64,000 nucleotides of DNA from a virus (IMGVR_UViG_3300008107_007821:1-64000), one strand, 5' to 3'. Counted from the stretch's first letter, positions 44,428 to 51,098 are shown. The notes: generated by a model not told the origin, from the letters alone. Translations and numbers: made by a program.

Positions 44428-45470
44428 AAATTTGGATCAGGTGGTCTAGGAGTTGGTTTAAACATACATTCTGAGGCATCAAGTCCCCAATTACGATAGA
44501 AGTCCGAGCGATCTATAAATCCATTTTCATTCACAATTGTTCCATATCCATCATCACGGAACATCCAACTACCAACAGAATCGTCGAAATCAACCCAATC
44601 ATTTAAGAAATCATCTCTTCCCCATACTAAACAATATTCATTGATAAATGCACCATTTGGATGTTGATCTTTCCAATCATTTTCAAGAGTACCAAATCTA
44701 GCATTTTTATCTGATACTGATTCAACCACATAAAAACGTGAAGGTTCTTGTTTAACAAGATATGTAATCCACTGCCAAACATCATTGGCAAGAATATTTC
44801 CATTATAATCAAGTATGGGTTGACTTTCATCTTGCACAAACCCTCTTGTGTCTACCCATTCATCACATCCCCAGTTACATTGTTTGCATGGACTGAACTG
44901 TGGACTTTCACCAAACCAAAATCCAATTTTCCATTTATCATATGGGAAACACTTTTTAAGAACTTGTGCTTTACACTCTCTACTAACTACAGTGAGTGCT
45001 TCATTATAAGGAACAGATGCATAAACAAAATCAAATGTATCAAAATCTGCAACTTTGACTACATTATTCTTATAGGTCCATACATCATTAATATGTTGAT
45101 CTGGATATGAAACCACAGGAGCAATCATCTTATCTTTGATAGTGGTGATTGTCTCAGTCAATCTTTCATAGCAACTTGAAATATTTTCATTCAAGTTTGG
45201 ATAGTCTTGCAGATTATCATGAATAGATTCTACAAATGCTCCAAGGACCCAAGATATAAGTTCTCTTTGAGGAAGTGCTTCTATACTACCAATTAAATCA
45301 AAAGCAGTCCAAAAAAGATTTGAAAGGAAGGATTGTCCAACTTCTTTATTATCTTGCTCTTGTAACTTTAGATAAATTTCTGGTATTGCAGAATTCATAT
45401 TATTCTGCAACTCACTAAGAAATGCATTTAATGTTTGAAAATTTGCAACTAATTTTGAATGTTCCATCAT
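44424..45470 (-). CDS. Unknown protein of the sugar module (348 aa)
   Basis: The N-terminal 130 residues are helical (ANFQTLNAFLSELQNNMNSA; ISWVLGAFVESIHDNLQDYP). The rest is Trp-, Cys- and Asp-rich (WKIGFWFGESPQFSPCKQCN; WGCDEWVDTRGF; DWVDFDDSVGSWMFRDDGYG). The CKQC and C pattern could bind a metal. I recognise no family. It is the 5'-most gene of the first sugar module, with a long leader toward psbA, so it may be the module's unusual member. Confidence 0.75.
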   Translation of the reverse strand: MMEHSKLVANFQTLNAFLSELQNNMNSAIPEIYLKLQEQDNKEVGQSFLSNLFWTAFDLIGSIEALPQRELISWVLGAFVESIHDNLQDYPNLNENISSCYERLTETITTIKDKMIAPVVSYPDQHINDVWTYKNNVVKVADFDTFDFVYASVPYNEALTVVSRECKAQVLKKCFPYDKWKIGFWFGESPQFSPCKQCNWGCDEWVDTRGFVQDESQPILDYNGNILANDVWQWITYLVKQEPSRFYVVESVSDKNARFGTLENDWKDQHPNGAFINEYCLVWGRDDFLNDWVDFDDSVGSWMFRDDGYGTIVNENGFIDRSDFYRNWGLDASECMFKPTPRPPDPNL

Positions 45471-45573
45471 AAATTATATTCTTTTCTATGTATCATAAGT
45501 CTTGGGTGATAGACATAATAAACATAAAGAGTCCAAAAAGTTGAAAGAATAAAAGAATAGTAAACATAAAAAA

Positions 45574-45594
45574 AGGAGTTCTTTTGGAACTCCT
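45574..45594 (-). terminator. psbA terminator
   Basis: AGGAGTTC (45574-45581) pairs with GAACTCCT (45587-45594), loop TTTTG. On the minus strand the stem is followed by TTTTTTTAT. It lies 24 nt after the psbA stop. The rest of the 45471-45617 gap holds nothing I can identify. Confidence 0.75.
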
Positions 45595-45617
45595 CTATTT
45601 ATTTTTTATTGTTTATA

Positions 45618-46700
45618 TCAACCAATTGCAGGTGCAGTAAGAGCAACAGGAGTTGCTTCAACACTTGCAAGATCAAGTGGGAAGTTGTGAGCATTGCGCT
45701 CATGCATTACCTCAAATCCAAGGTTGGCACGGTTGAGGATATCTGCCCAGGTGTTAATCACATGACCATTGTTATCAAGCAGTGACTGGTTAAAATTGAA
45801 ACCATTCAAGTTGAATGCCATCGTGCTAACTCCCAGAGCAGCGAACCAAATACCAACAACAGGCCAAGCAGCCAGGAAGAAATGTAGACTGCGAGAGTTG
45901 TTGAATGATGCATATTGGAAGATGAGTCTTCCAAAGTATCCGTGTGCTGCAACGATGTTGTAAGTTTCTTCTTCTTGTCCAAATTTGTATCCATAGTTTT
46001 GTGACTCGTTTTCTGTAGTTTCACGCACCAGTGAAGAGGTTACAAGTGAACCGTGCATTGCACTGAACAGTGAACCACCAAACACACCAGCAACTCCAAG
46101 CATATGGAAGGGGTGCATCAGGATATTGTGTTCTGCCTGGAACACAAGCATGTAGTTAAAAGTACCAGAGATGCCAAGAGGCATTGCATCAGAGAAGGAA
46201 CCTTGACCAAAAGGATAAACCAGGAATACTGCAGATGCAGCAGCAACAGGTGCAGAGTATGCAACACAAATCCAAGGACGCATACCCAGACGGTATGAGA
46301 GTTCCCATTCACGACCCATATAAGCATAGATACCAATAAGGAAGTGGAAGACTACAAGTTGGAAAGGTCCCCCATTGTAGAGCCATTCATCTAGGGAAGC
46401 AGATTCCCAGATGGGGTAAAAGTGCAGTCCAATAGCATTGGACGAAGGGACAACAGCACCAGAGATGATGTTGTTTCCATACATTAGAGAACCAGCAACA
46501 GGTTCACGAATACCATCAATGTCCACAGGAGGTGCAGCAATAAATGCAACAATAAAGCAAATTGTTGCTGCGAGTAATGTTGGAATCATCAAGGTTCCAA
46601 ACCACCCCACATAAAGACGATTATCGGTTGAAGTTACCCAGTTGCAAAACTGTTCCCAAATATTTGATTGTGATTTTTGACGTGAAAGTGTAGCAGTCAT
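45618..46700 (-). CDS. psbA: Photosystem II D1 protein (360 aa)
   Basis: Full-length D1 of cyanophage type: five transmembrane helices, [20 protein letters not shown] start region, [15 protein letters not shown], the catalytic Mn/quinone residues in the usual blocks and the C-terminal [20 protein letters not shown]. His332, Glu333, His337, Asp342 and Ala344 are all present by count, followed by a normal 16-residue extension removed by the C-terminal protease. Phage D1 replaces damaged host D1 and keeps photosynthetic electron flow during infection. It has a sigma70 promoter, a long structured leader and its own terminator. Confidence 0.98.
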   Translation of the reverse strand: MTATLSRQKSQSNIWEQFCNWVTSTDNRLYVGWFGTLMIPTLLAATICFIVAFIAAPPVDIDGIREPVAGSLMYGNNIISGAVVPSSNAIGLHFYPIWESASLDEWLYNGGPFQLVVFHFLIGIYAYMGREWELSYRLGMRPWICVAYSAPVAAASAVFLVYPFGQGSFSDAMPLGISGTFNYMLVFQAEHNILMHPFHMLGVAGVFGGSLFSAMHGSLVTSSLVRETTENESQNYGYKFGQEEETYNIVAAHGYFGRLIFQYASFNNSRSLHFFLAAWPVVGIWFAALGVSTMAFNLNGFNFNQSLLDNNGHVINTWADILNRANLGFEVMHERNAHNFPLDLASVEATPVALTAPAIG

Positions 46701-46750
46701 TTTTAATTAAGAGTAAGTAAATCCATCAGGGAAATGGTGGAATACTTATT

Positions 46751-46773
46751 TCTCTGTCACCCTCAGACAGAGA
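46751..46773 (-). promoter_or_regulatory. psbA leader stem-loop
   Basis: TCTCTGTC (46751-46758) and GACAGAGA (46766-46773) form a perfect 8-bp stem with a 7-nt loop, about 50 nt before the psbA ATG. It could control translation or mRNA stability. Confidence 0.6.
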
Positions 46774-46785
46774 TATGAGAGACTT

Positions 46786-46793
46786 CATTTATA
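46786..46793 (-). promoter_or_regulatory. Late-type promoter box TATAAATG (psbA)
   Basis: TATAAATG on the minus strand within the psbA leader, about 86 nt upstream of the ATG. It is one base off the TATAAATA late consensus; a second match GATAAATA occurs at 46864-46871, overlapping the sigma70 -10. Confidence 0.45.
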
Positions 46794-46826
46794 CTCCCCA
46801 TAGGTCTCGGTTAATGGGAGTTACAA

Positions 46827-46856
46827 AGGTTAATGAAATGTCACATTCCTTAACCT
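46827..46856 (-). promoter_or_regulatory. Long imperfect leader hairpin of psbA
   Basis: AGGTTAA (46827-46833) pairs with TTAACCT (46850-46856), and the inside (GAAATGT/ACATTC) extends the stem. It lies just downstream of the sigma70 promoter, so it should form near the 5' end of the psbA message. Confidence 0.5.
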
Positions 46857-46868
46857 GTTGATGTATTT

Positions 46869-46897
46869 ATCATAACACTTCTTCAGAGTCCTGTCAA
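46869..46897 (-). promoter_or_regulatory. Sigma70-type promoter of psbA
   Basis: Minus strand TTGACA, 17-bp spacer, TATGAT: a near-perfect host-type promoter about 165 nt upstream of psbA. It overlaps the upstream region of the divergent 63-aa gene. Confidence 0.8.
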
Positions 46898-46935
46898 GGG
46901 GTTTAAACTAAATACTTAAAACTGCTTTCCCACAA

Positions 46936-47127
46936 ATGCCAAGGGAATGGAATACTCCCATCAGGGAACCTTGGAATGCACCTATCCATAATACTCTTAA
47001 AGCAATAGACAATCACACTCAAGAGTACTTCAAGAGTGGCAATAAATGGCATCTAGAAAAAGCAGATATGTTAAGACAATACTTAAGGGAACTCAAGGAT
47101 TTCATACATAAACAAGAAGGAAGATGA
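46936..47127 (+). CDS. Small helical protein (63 aa)
   Basis: 63 residues: MPREWNTPIREPWNAPIHNT, then helices HTQEYFKSGNKWHLEKADML and RQYLRELKDFIHKQ. Soluble and basic. It runs divergently from psbA and its stop overlaps the 55-aa frame (ATGA at 47124-47127). No clear RBS. Similar proteins occur downstream of cyanophage psbA as I recall; no function known. Confidence 0.7.
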   Translation: MPREWNTPIREPWNAPIHNTLKAIDNHTQEYFKSGNKWHLEKADMLRQYLRELKDFIHKQEGR

Positions 47128-47291
47128 AAAAGATTTTTCTTATTGGACTATTGATTATAAGACTCATCACTAATGAAGGAGTATTTCTCAATGCCAGAAG
47201 AATCCCACCAAAAAGACAATTCCCAGAACTCATCAGATTCATCAGAAGACCAGCAAAAAGAGGCAGGAAAAAAGGTAAGTTTATTAAGTAA
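47124..47291 (+). CDS. Basic membrane-anchored small protein overlapping the 106-aa gene (55 aa)
   Basis: ATG 47124-47126 to TAA 47289-47291 gives 55 residues: a hydrophobic N-terminus (MKKIFLIGLLIIRLI) resembling a signal anchor, then a very basic tail (IRFIRRPAKRGRKKGKFIK). The ATGA overlap with the 63-aa gene supports it. About 100 nt of it is read in another frame by the 106-aa gene, an unusual arrangement. Reality is uncertain. Confidence 0.5.
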   Translation: MKKIFLIGLLIIRLITNEGVFLNARRIPPKRQFPELIRFIRRPAKRGRKKGKFIK

Positions 47292-47511
47292 CCTGATAGT
47301 AGCAATTTGTATTACTACTGTTTGTTATGTTGGAGTTACATTTTTAAACTGCAACTTTCTAATTCCAGGTTCTATGGAAAGAGCAGATGCATTAGGTGGA
47401 TTAAAAAATCCTCCTCCTTTGGATTGTAAAGAATCCGAAAGAAGAGGATATGATGCCTTATTTACTTTATTTACTGCACTACTTGGACTAAAAGCAAAGA
47501 TGGAAGATTAA
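47191..47511 (+). CDS. Single-pass membrane protein (106 aa)
   Basis: ATG 47191 is preferred over 47173 because AAGGAG lies 9 nt upstream. The N-terminus is hydrophilic (MPEESHQKDNSQNSSDSSED), a transmembrane helix follows at about 31-52 (LLSNLIVAICITTVCYVGVT), then a C-terminal domain with RADALGGLKNPPPLDC and LFTLFTALLGLKAKMED. The topology is N-in, C-out by charge. It faces the endolysin operon on the other strand, so a holin-like or spanin-like role is conceivable; unknown. Confidence 0.68.
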   Translation: MPEESHQKDNSQNSSDSSEDQQKEAGKKVSLLSNLIVAICITTVCYVGVTFLNCNFLIPGSMERADALGGLKNPPPLDCKESERRGYDALFTLFTALLGLKAKMED

Positions 47512-48101
47512 ATATTTTCTACAATACTATCTCTCCACTCTTCACTCATATTCACCATAATGGATTCTGCTGCTTCTGGTGTTTCAGCATATCCTTCATC
47601 AAGTAAGTGTGAGAGGATGATATCATAGATGTCTACTTGTTCATTTCTTGGATTTGGACCTTTCCACTGGTCAGTTTTTCCCCCTCTGGTTCTCTTATCA
47701 TCTTTACGAATTGGAGACTGATAAAGATTTGATTTTTCATCAGATGCTCCTGGTTTAGGAGTTCCTCTAGTTCTTCTCAACTGACCAATAGTTTGCTTTT
47801 TACCTTTATCAGTTCTTATTGGTAAATCACTAAACTTGTGAGTTGATTTATCTTTTTTCTTTGAAGCACTGGATTGTTCATCATCAACAGATTTCATAGC
47901 ACCATATCTAGCATAATCTTTATCTGTTGGAGATTTTTTAAGATCTTCTACACCAGTTCTTTCTCTCTTTGCTCTATTCTTTTCTGCTGGTGTATGCCCA
48001 CTTTGAAGTGGATTTTTAGGGTCATTCCAAGGAACTTTGCCTTCACCCATAACAACTTCCATATATGCTTCTTGAAGATTGCGAAGTTCTCGTGTGTCCA
48101 T
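47508..48101 (-). CDS. Late-expressed basic protein (197 aa), unknown
   Basis: Long disordered, Lys/Arg/Ser-rich middle (KNRAKRERTGVEDLKKSPTD; GKKQTIGQLRRTRGTPKPGA) between an N-terminal helix (TRELRNLQEAYMEVVM) and a C-terminal helical domain (IYDIILSHLLDEGYAETPEA then AESIMVNMSEEWRDSIVE). The N-terminal LQEAY phrase recurs in cyanophage proteins. A perfect late promoter precedes it, which suggests a virion or head-assembly protein. It converges with the 106-aa gene, overlapping by 4 nt. Confidence 0.72.
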   Translation of the reverse strand: MDTRELRNLQEAYMEVVMGEGKVPWNDPKNPLQSGHTPAEKNRAKRERTGVEDLKKSPTDKDYARYGAMKSVDDEQSSASKKKDKSTHKFSDLPIRTDKGKKQTIGQLRRTRGTPKPGASDEKSNLYQSPIRKDDKRTRGGKTDQWKGPNPRNEQVDIYDIILSHLLDEGYAETPEAAESIMVNMSEEWRDSIVENI

Positions 48102-48122
48102 TTTTATGAATACTTTTTTAAG

Positions 48123-48131
48123 TATTTATAG
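48123..48131 (-). promoter_or_regulatory. Late promoter CTATAAATA
   Basis: CTATAAATA on the minus strand, 22 nt upstream of the 197-aa gene, a perfect T4-type late -10. It overlaps the end of the endolysin gene. A small AATACTT/AAGTATT hairpin lies just downstream. Confidence 0.65.
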
Positions 48132-48746
48132 TTTAAACAAGTTCCCTTCTGCTTTTCTTCTTCTTGCTAGACCTGCCTCAACATTAGTACCAGGATTTCT
48201 ATAAAGATACAAAGCATCAGGAACTTTATCCCATTCCTTGTTCTTCAAGACCCTTGTAATAGTATTGAAGTTAGAAGCACCATAAAAACCTGCACCAAGA
48301 TTATATGCAAAAGAAAGTAAAGCCCCTCTTTGGTTGTCATTCATCTCACTCCAGTAAGGTATTTTTTGCAGTGAAGGAAGAAACTCTCTTCTGAGTTGAA
48401 AATATAAAAGGTCATCTGCCTCATCTTGAGTAATGGTATTTCCAATCATAAAACGAGTTCCATCCTTTCTTCTGGTAGAACCCCATCCAATTGTAATAGG
48501 TAATCCACCAGTAAGAGGGTCATAGTATGCTCTTAAATGACAACCTTCAAATTCTTTAATTAGTTCTACACCTGGAATTGGGAGACCATCCAATGTTGGT
48601 TCTACTTTTTCATTACGATATCTTCTAGCAAACTCATCAAGTATTTCTTTATGAACTGATGACTGAAGAAATGCCCAGGCATCATTTTGATGAGGCAAAC
48701 CTTTATGATTTTCAGCAGCATCAATAAATTTAATAGTCATATTCAA
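48126..48746 (-). CDS. GH24 lysozyme endolysin (206 aa)
   Basis: T4-lysozyme-type catalytic block: ELIKEFEGCHLRAYYDPLTG, then GLPITIGWGSTRRKDGT, giving the expected Glu, Asp and Thr. NQRGALLSFAYNLGAGFYGA and GLARRRKAEGNLF are also family features. The N-terminal 50 residues are an extra segment without signal peptide. The enzyme cuts the glycan strands of host peptidoglycan. It overlaps the L,D-transpeptidase gene by 4 nt (ATGA), so both wall enzymes are co-translated. Confidence 0.9.
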   Translation of the reverse strand: MNMTIKFIDAAENHKGLPHQNDAWAFLQSSVHKEILDEFARRYRNEKVEPTLDGLPIPGVELIKEFEGCHLRAYYDPLTGGLPITIGWGSTRRKDGTRFMIGNTITQDEADDLLYFQLRREFLPSLQKIPYWSEMNDNQRGALLSFAYNLGAGFYGASNFNTITRVLKNKEWDKVPDALYLYRNPGTNVEAGLARRRKAEGNLFKL

Positions 48747-49264
48747 CCTTCTTGGAAGACAGAAACATAGACTGTACCAGTTTTAGTCAGAGGAAGAACT
48801 TTGTCTCTCAAATCTTGATTGTGCATTCTTACACATCCATGAGTGGAATATAGAGGTTGCTTTGCTGCCCAAGCACCAGGCCAACCACAAGCAGAACCAC
48901 CACCATGAATCATAATTCCAGCACGACCATACTTTGCTTCTTGACCTTCAAGTTCAACAAGGTCAAAACTATACCAACCAAATGCCATTACATCTCTAGA
49001 GTATGGGGGATTTGAGTTGCGTTCATAATCTTTATAGATTGTTCCAATCTTATAAAGACCTGGAGGAGTATCAGTATTAGTGAATTTAAATTCAAAATCA
49101 CTACCCTGACCTCTTGCTAATGCTGGAAGTTCCCAAAGAAGTTTTCCAGTGAAATCATATGCCTTTGCAGTTTCTGAAATATCATTCACAATGATATGAG
49201 TATCACCTTGTTTAAATCCAAAGTCTTGTGGTTTCTTTTTTGGTCCGATCATCTTATTCCCCAT
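48743..49264 (-). CDS. L,D-transpeptidase (YkuD family, 173 aa)
   Basis: The YkuD signature is complete: GIMIHGGGSACGWPGAWAAK (His), then STHGCVRMHNQDL with the catalytic Cys. The N-terminal half is a beta-rich domain resembling the FlgD/Ig-like hook-capping part (DFTGKLLWELPAL; DFEFKFTNTDTPPGLYKIG). These enzymes form 3-3 peptidoglycan links or attach proteins, so in a phage it may alter the wall or compete with host cross-linking. No signal peptide is seen. Coupled to the endolysin gene. Confidence 0.85.
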   Translation of the reverse strand: MGNKMIGPKKKPQDFGFKQGDTHIIVNDISETAKAYDFTGKLLWELPALARGQGSDFEFKFTNTDTPPGLYKIGTIYKDYERNSNPPYSRDVMAFGWYSFDLVELEGQEAKYGRAGIMIHGGGSACGWPGAWAAKQPLYSTHGCVRMHNQDLRDKVLPLTKTGTVYVSVFQEG

Positions 49265-49276
49265 TTAAAAAATTAT

Positions 49277-49438
49277 TTAGACTCTATACTCATCTATCTT
49301 GTCTAATATTTTATTCAAATACTTATGAGCAATTCCTTTTGGATCCGATGTCCAAGAAACATTCTCATAATATAATTCATTTTTAATTTTTAAAATATCA
49401 CACTTAATACTATCTTTAGTAAGTTGCCCTCTTGGCAT
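49277..49438 (-). CDS. Small conserved-type cyanophage protein (53 aa)
   Basis: ATG 49436-49438 to TAA 49277-49279, 53 residues: MPRGQLTKDSIKCDILKIKN, then ELYYENVSWTSDPKGIAHKY and LNKILDKIDEYRV. I recall closely similar short proteins from several cyanophage genomes. Helical; function unknown. It is 12 nt upstream of the L,D-transpeptidase gene and follows the 49449 terminator. Confidence 0.72.
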   Translation of the reverse strand: MPRGQLTKDSIKCDILKIKNELYYENVSWTSDPKGIAHKYLNKILDKIDEYRV

Positions 49439-49448
49439 AATACAAAAA

Positions 49449-49476
49449 AACTCTGCTCAATATTTAGAGCAGAGTT
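49449..49476 (-). terminator. Terminator of the redox operon
   Basis: AACTCTGCTC and GAGCAGAGTT form a perfect 10-bp stem with an 8-nt loop. On the minus strand it runs into TTTTTTT. It lies 21 nt after the peroxiredoxin stop. Confidence 0.8.
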
Positions 49477-49496
49477 AAGTATGATTACTTATTATT

Positions 49497-50024
49497 TCAA
49501 ACTTGTGCTGTTTCCCTGACAGTTGATTTCACATAATCCAAAACTGCTTCTGGAGTAGTTGCAACATAAGGATCTTCTGGTGCATTGTCTCTCTTTCCAG
49601 GTTCTTCAAAGAGTTTTTCAATAACTCCATTATCTACCACAGCAGCATATCTCCAAGAACGCTCACCAAAACCAAGATTGGTCTTGGTAACGAGTTGACC
49701 CATAGAACGAGTGAAGTAAGCATTGCCATCTGGAATAAGTTTTACATTCTTGATGTTCTGATCTTGTGCCCAGGCATTCATCACAAACCCATCATTAACA
49801 GAGATGCAGTAAATATAGTCGATGCCACTACCAATAAAGTCTTCATATTTCTCTTCGAATCCAGGTAACTGATAGGCACTGCAAGTAGGAGTGAAAGCAC
49901 CAGGGAGACTAAAAATGACCACACGTTTTCCATTAAAGAGTTCAGAAGAAGTACGAGTTATAAACTCACCATTCTCACGAAAAATAAATTCTACTTGTGG
50001 GATTTGATATTGCTCTTTACGCAT
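49497..50024 (-). CDS. Peroxiredoxin, Prx5/hybrid type (175 aa)
   Basis: The start at ATG 50022-50024 (MRKEQYQIPQVEFIF) is chosen because GGAGG lies 5 nt upstream; a longer frame would run through the hli gene. The peroxidatic Cys is in SLPGAFTPTCSAYQLPGFEE; IDYIYCISVNDGFVMNAWAQ, GFGERSWRYAAVVDNGVIEK and the C-terminal end fit the bacterial Prx5 group, whose relatives are often fused to glutaredoxin. It reduces peroxides, probably using glutaredoxin (one is encoded at 38435). Last gene of the hli-ferredoxin operon. Confidence 0.87.
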   Translation of the reverse strand: MRKEQYQIPQVEFIFRENGEFITRTSSELFNGKRVVIFSLPGAFTPTCSAYQLPGFEEKYEDFIGSGIDYIYCISVNDGFVMNAWAQDQNIKNVKLIPDGNAYFTRSMGQLVTKTNLGFGERSWRYAAVVDNGVIEKLFEEPGKRDNAPEDPYVATTPEAVLDYVKSTVRETAQV

Positions 50025-50035
50025 AGTAACCTCCA

Positions 50036-50143
50036 TCACCAAATTCCAGGAATAATTTGACCAGTTACTGCATAAGATCCAATAGCAGCAACAATGCCAA
50101 TCATTGCAGCCCAACCATTAATACGTTCAGCTCTTTCGTTCAT
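50036..50143 (-). CDS. hli: Minimal high-light-inducible protein (35 aa)
   Basis: ATG 50141-50143 to TGA 50036-50038, 35 residues: [20 protein letters not shown], then IGSYAVTGQIIPGIW. The ERxNGxxAMIG helix is the chlorophyll-binding motif of HLIPs, reduced to its core. It overlaps the 92-aa gene at its start (ATGA), and its stop TGATG overlaps an ATG in the peroxiredoxin frame. Known role: photoprotection and pigment binding at photosystem assembly. Confidence 0.87.
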   Translation of the reverse strand: MNERAERINGWAAMIGIVAAIGSYAVTGQIIPGIW

Positions 50144-50418
50144 TGTTTTTCTCCTTGATAAGAATGTTTTTGTTTAAGTTCAGGGTTTGGTTGTGAAGGA
50201 ACAATAGGGTTCCTTGATTTATTTTTAATTACGATGAAAGCATCATTTTGATAGGTCACTGTTCCAAATGGTTTTGCCCATTTAGGGTTTGCATTTGGGT
50301 GAGTAGCAGTCCCTGTAACTGCTACACCACCTATCTCAACTGTGATGTCATCATCTTTATCCCATCCAAGTGTTTCAAGAGCAATAGCAAATTGCCCCAA
50401 CATACCAGCACTGCTCAC
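50140..50418 (-). CDS. Unknown protein between ferredoxin and hli (92 aa), GTG start
   Basis: The start is taken as GTG 50416-50418, overlapping the ferredoxin stop as GTGA and preceded by AGGAAGAG; ATG 50401-50403 is the alternative. The body contains [40 protein letters not shown] and [16 protein letters not shown]. It looks beta-rich and soluble. I recognise no family, but it is locked in a redox/light operon and may be a partner of the ferredoxin or HLIP. Confidence 0.7.
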   Translation of the reverse strand: MSSAGMLGQFAIALETLGWDKDDDITVEIGGVAVTGTATHPNANPKWAKPFGTVTYQNDAFIVIKNKSRNPIVPSQPNPELKQKHSYQGEKQ

Positions 50419-50705
50419 AGATTCTCTTCCTGTTCGGTCAGGATCACACAATCGCTGGTGGGGTATGCTACACAAGTCAGGACCCAACCATCAGCAAGTT
50501 GATCATCATCAAGGAAAGATTGTTCTTCATTATCTACGGTGCCAGAGATGAGTTTTCCTGCACAAGCTGAACAAGCACCTGCTTTACATGAAGAAGGAAG
50601 GTCAACACCTGCTTCTTCTGCTGCTTCAAGAATGTATTGGTCATCTTGGCATTCAATTGTAGTTTCAGTGCCATCAGGGGATTGAAGTGTAACTTTAAAT
50701 GTCAT
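50415..50705 (-). CDS. petF: Plant-type [2Fe-2S] ferredoxin (96 aa)
   Basis: Cysteines C40, C45, C48 and C78 fit C-x4-C-x2-C-x29-C exactly ([33 protein letters not shown]). [19 protein letters not shown] and the acidic C-terminus are standard for cyanobacterial PetF. In cyanophages such ferredoxins may feed electrons from photosystem I to bilin or nucleotide biosynthesis. It overlaps the 28-aa gene by one base (TGATG). Confidence 0.95.
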   Translation of the reverse strand: MTFKVTLQSPDGTETTIECQDDQYILEAAEEAGVDLPSSCKAGACSACAGKLISGTVDNEEQSFLDDDQLADGWVLTCVAYPTSDCVILTEQEENL

Positions 50706-50791
50706 CAGTAAGTTTCAGAAAGTTGTTCTACAGCATAACCCAGAATCACAAAAAATGCAACTGCTGTGATTGTCCAAACTGCCTCAATCAT
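50705..50791 (-). CDS. 28-aa single-span membrane peptide
   Basis: ATG 50789-50791 to TGA 50705-50707 encodes 28 residues: [20 protein letters not shown], then VEQLSETY. It is one transmembrane helix with a short acidic and polar end, the size class of small photosystem or cytochrome b6f subunits (PetG, PetN, PsbT). Both ends overlap neighbours: ATGA with the 69-aa hli and TGATG with the ferredoxin. No homologue is named here; the tight coupling argues that it is translated. Confidence 0.65.
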   Translation of the reverse strand: MIEAVWTITAVAFFVILGYAVEQLSETY

Positions 50792-51000
50792 CAGATGACT
50801 CCGAAGAAGAGTTTACCAGTGCTAGCATAAGAAACAATAGCAGCAATAAAACCGAGCATTGCCCAACGCCCATTCATCTTCTCCGCTTTCTCTGCATAAG
50901 GTTCAATCCCATAACGATCAAGATCCTCCTTTGTCATGTACATTGAAGGCTCTTTTGCCCACATATTCATTTGACCAAATTCATTTTTGGTTACAGTCAT
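50791..51000 (-). CDS. hli: High-light-inducible protein (69 aa)
   Basis: The HLIP helix AEKMNGRWAMLGFIAAIVSY is at about residues 38-57, with the ExxxNGRxAMLG core. An N-terminal extension (MTVTKNEFGQMNMWAKEPSM) precedes it, and TGKLFFGVI ends it. Such proteins bind chlorophyll and carotenoid and protect photosystems. It is the first gene of the redox operon, 28 nt after a sigma70 -10. Confidence 0.93.
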   Translation of the reverse strand: MTVTKNEFGQMNMWAKEPSMYMTKEDLDRYGIEPYAEKAEKMNGRWAMLGFIAAIVSYASTGKLFFGVI

Positions 51001-51027
51001 TGTACTTTTGTATCAAATTGTTACAAC

Positions 51028-51056
51028 AGTATATAGCAAAGAGTGCCCTATGTCAA
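51028..51056 (-). promoter_or_regulatory. Sigma70-type promoter of the redox operon
   Basis: Minus strand TTGACA, 17-bp spacer, TATACT, 28 nt upstream of the hli ATG. The -35 lies exactly in the loop of a perfect 10-bp hairpin (51040-51065). Confidence 0.8.
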
Positions 51057-51065
51057 GGGCACTCT
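51040..51065 (-). terminator. Perfect hairpin containing the -35 of the hli promoter
   Basis: AGAGTGCCCT and AGGGCACTCT form a perfect 10-bp stem; the loop TGACAT is part of the TTGACA box. The T-run is short (TTT), so it may be a weak terminator for the glycosyltransferase operon upstream as well as a DNA-level control site. Confidence 0.6.
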
Positions 51066-51083
51066 GTAAGTATTTATACTTAC
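51066..51083 (-). promoter_or_regulatory. Palindromic late promoter TATAAATA
   Basis: GTAAGTAT-AA-ATACTTAC on the minus strand is a perfect palindrome containing TATAAATA (51071-51078). It lies just upstream of the sigma70 promoter, so the redox operon can be transcribed both early and late. Confidence 0.6.
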
Positions 51084-51098
51084 TTGTGTCAGGATTTA

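Noticed and set aside
45471-45617. Sigma70 promoter before the 348-aa gene (TATGAT in the leader)
   Set aside because: A -10-like TATGAT is present, but no acceptable -35 at 16-18 bp was found.
50024-50114. N-terminal extension of the peroxiredoxin beginning MGCNDWHCCC
   Set aside because: This stretch is the hli gene read in another frame; GGAGG before the internal ATG at 50024 decides the start.
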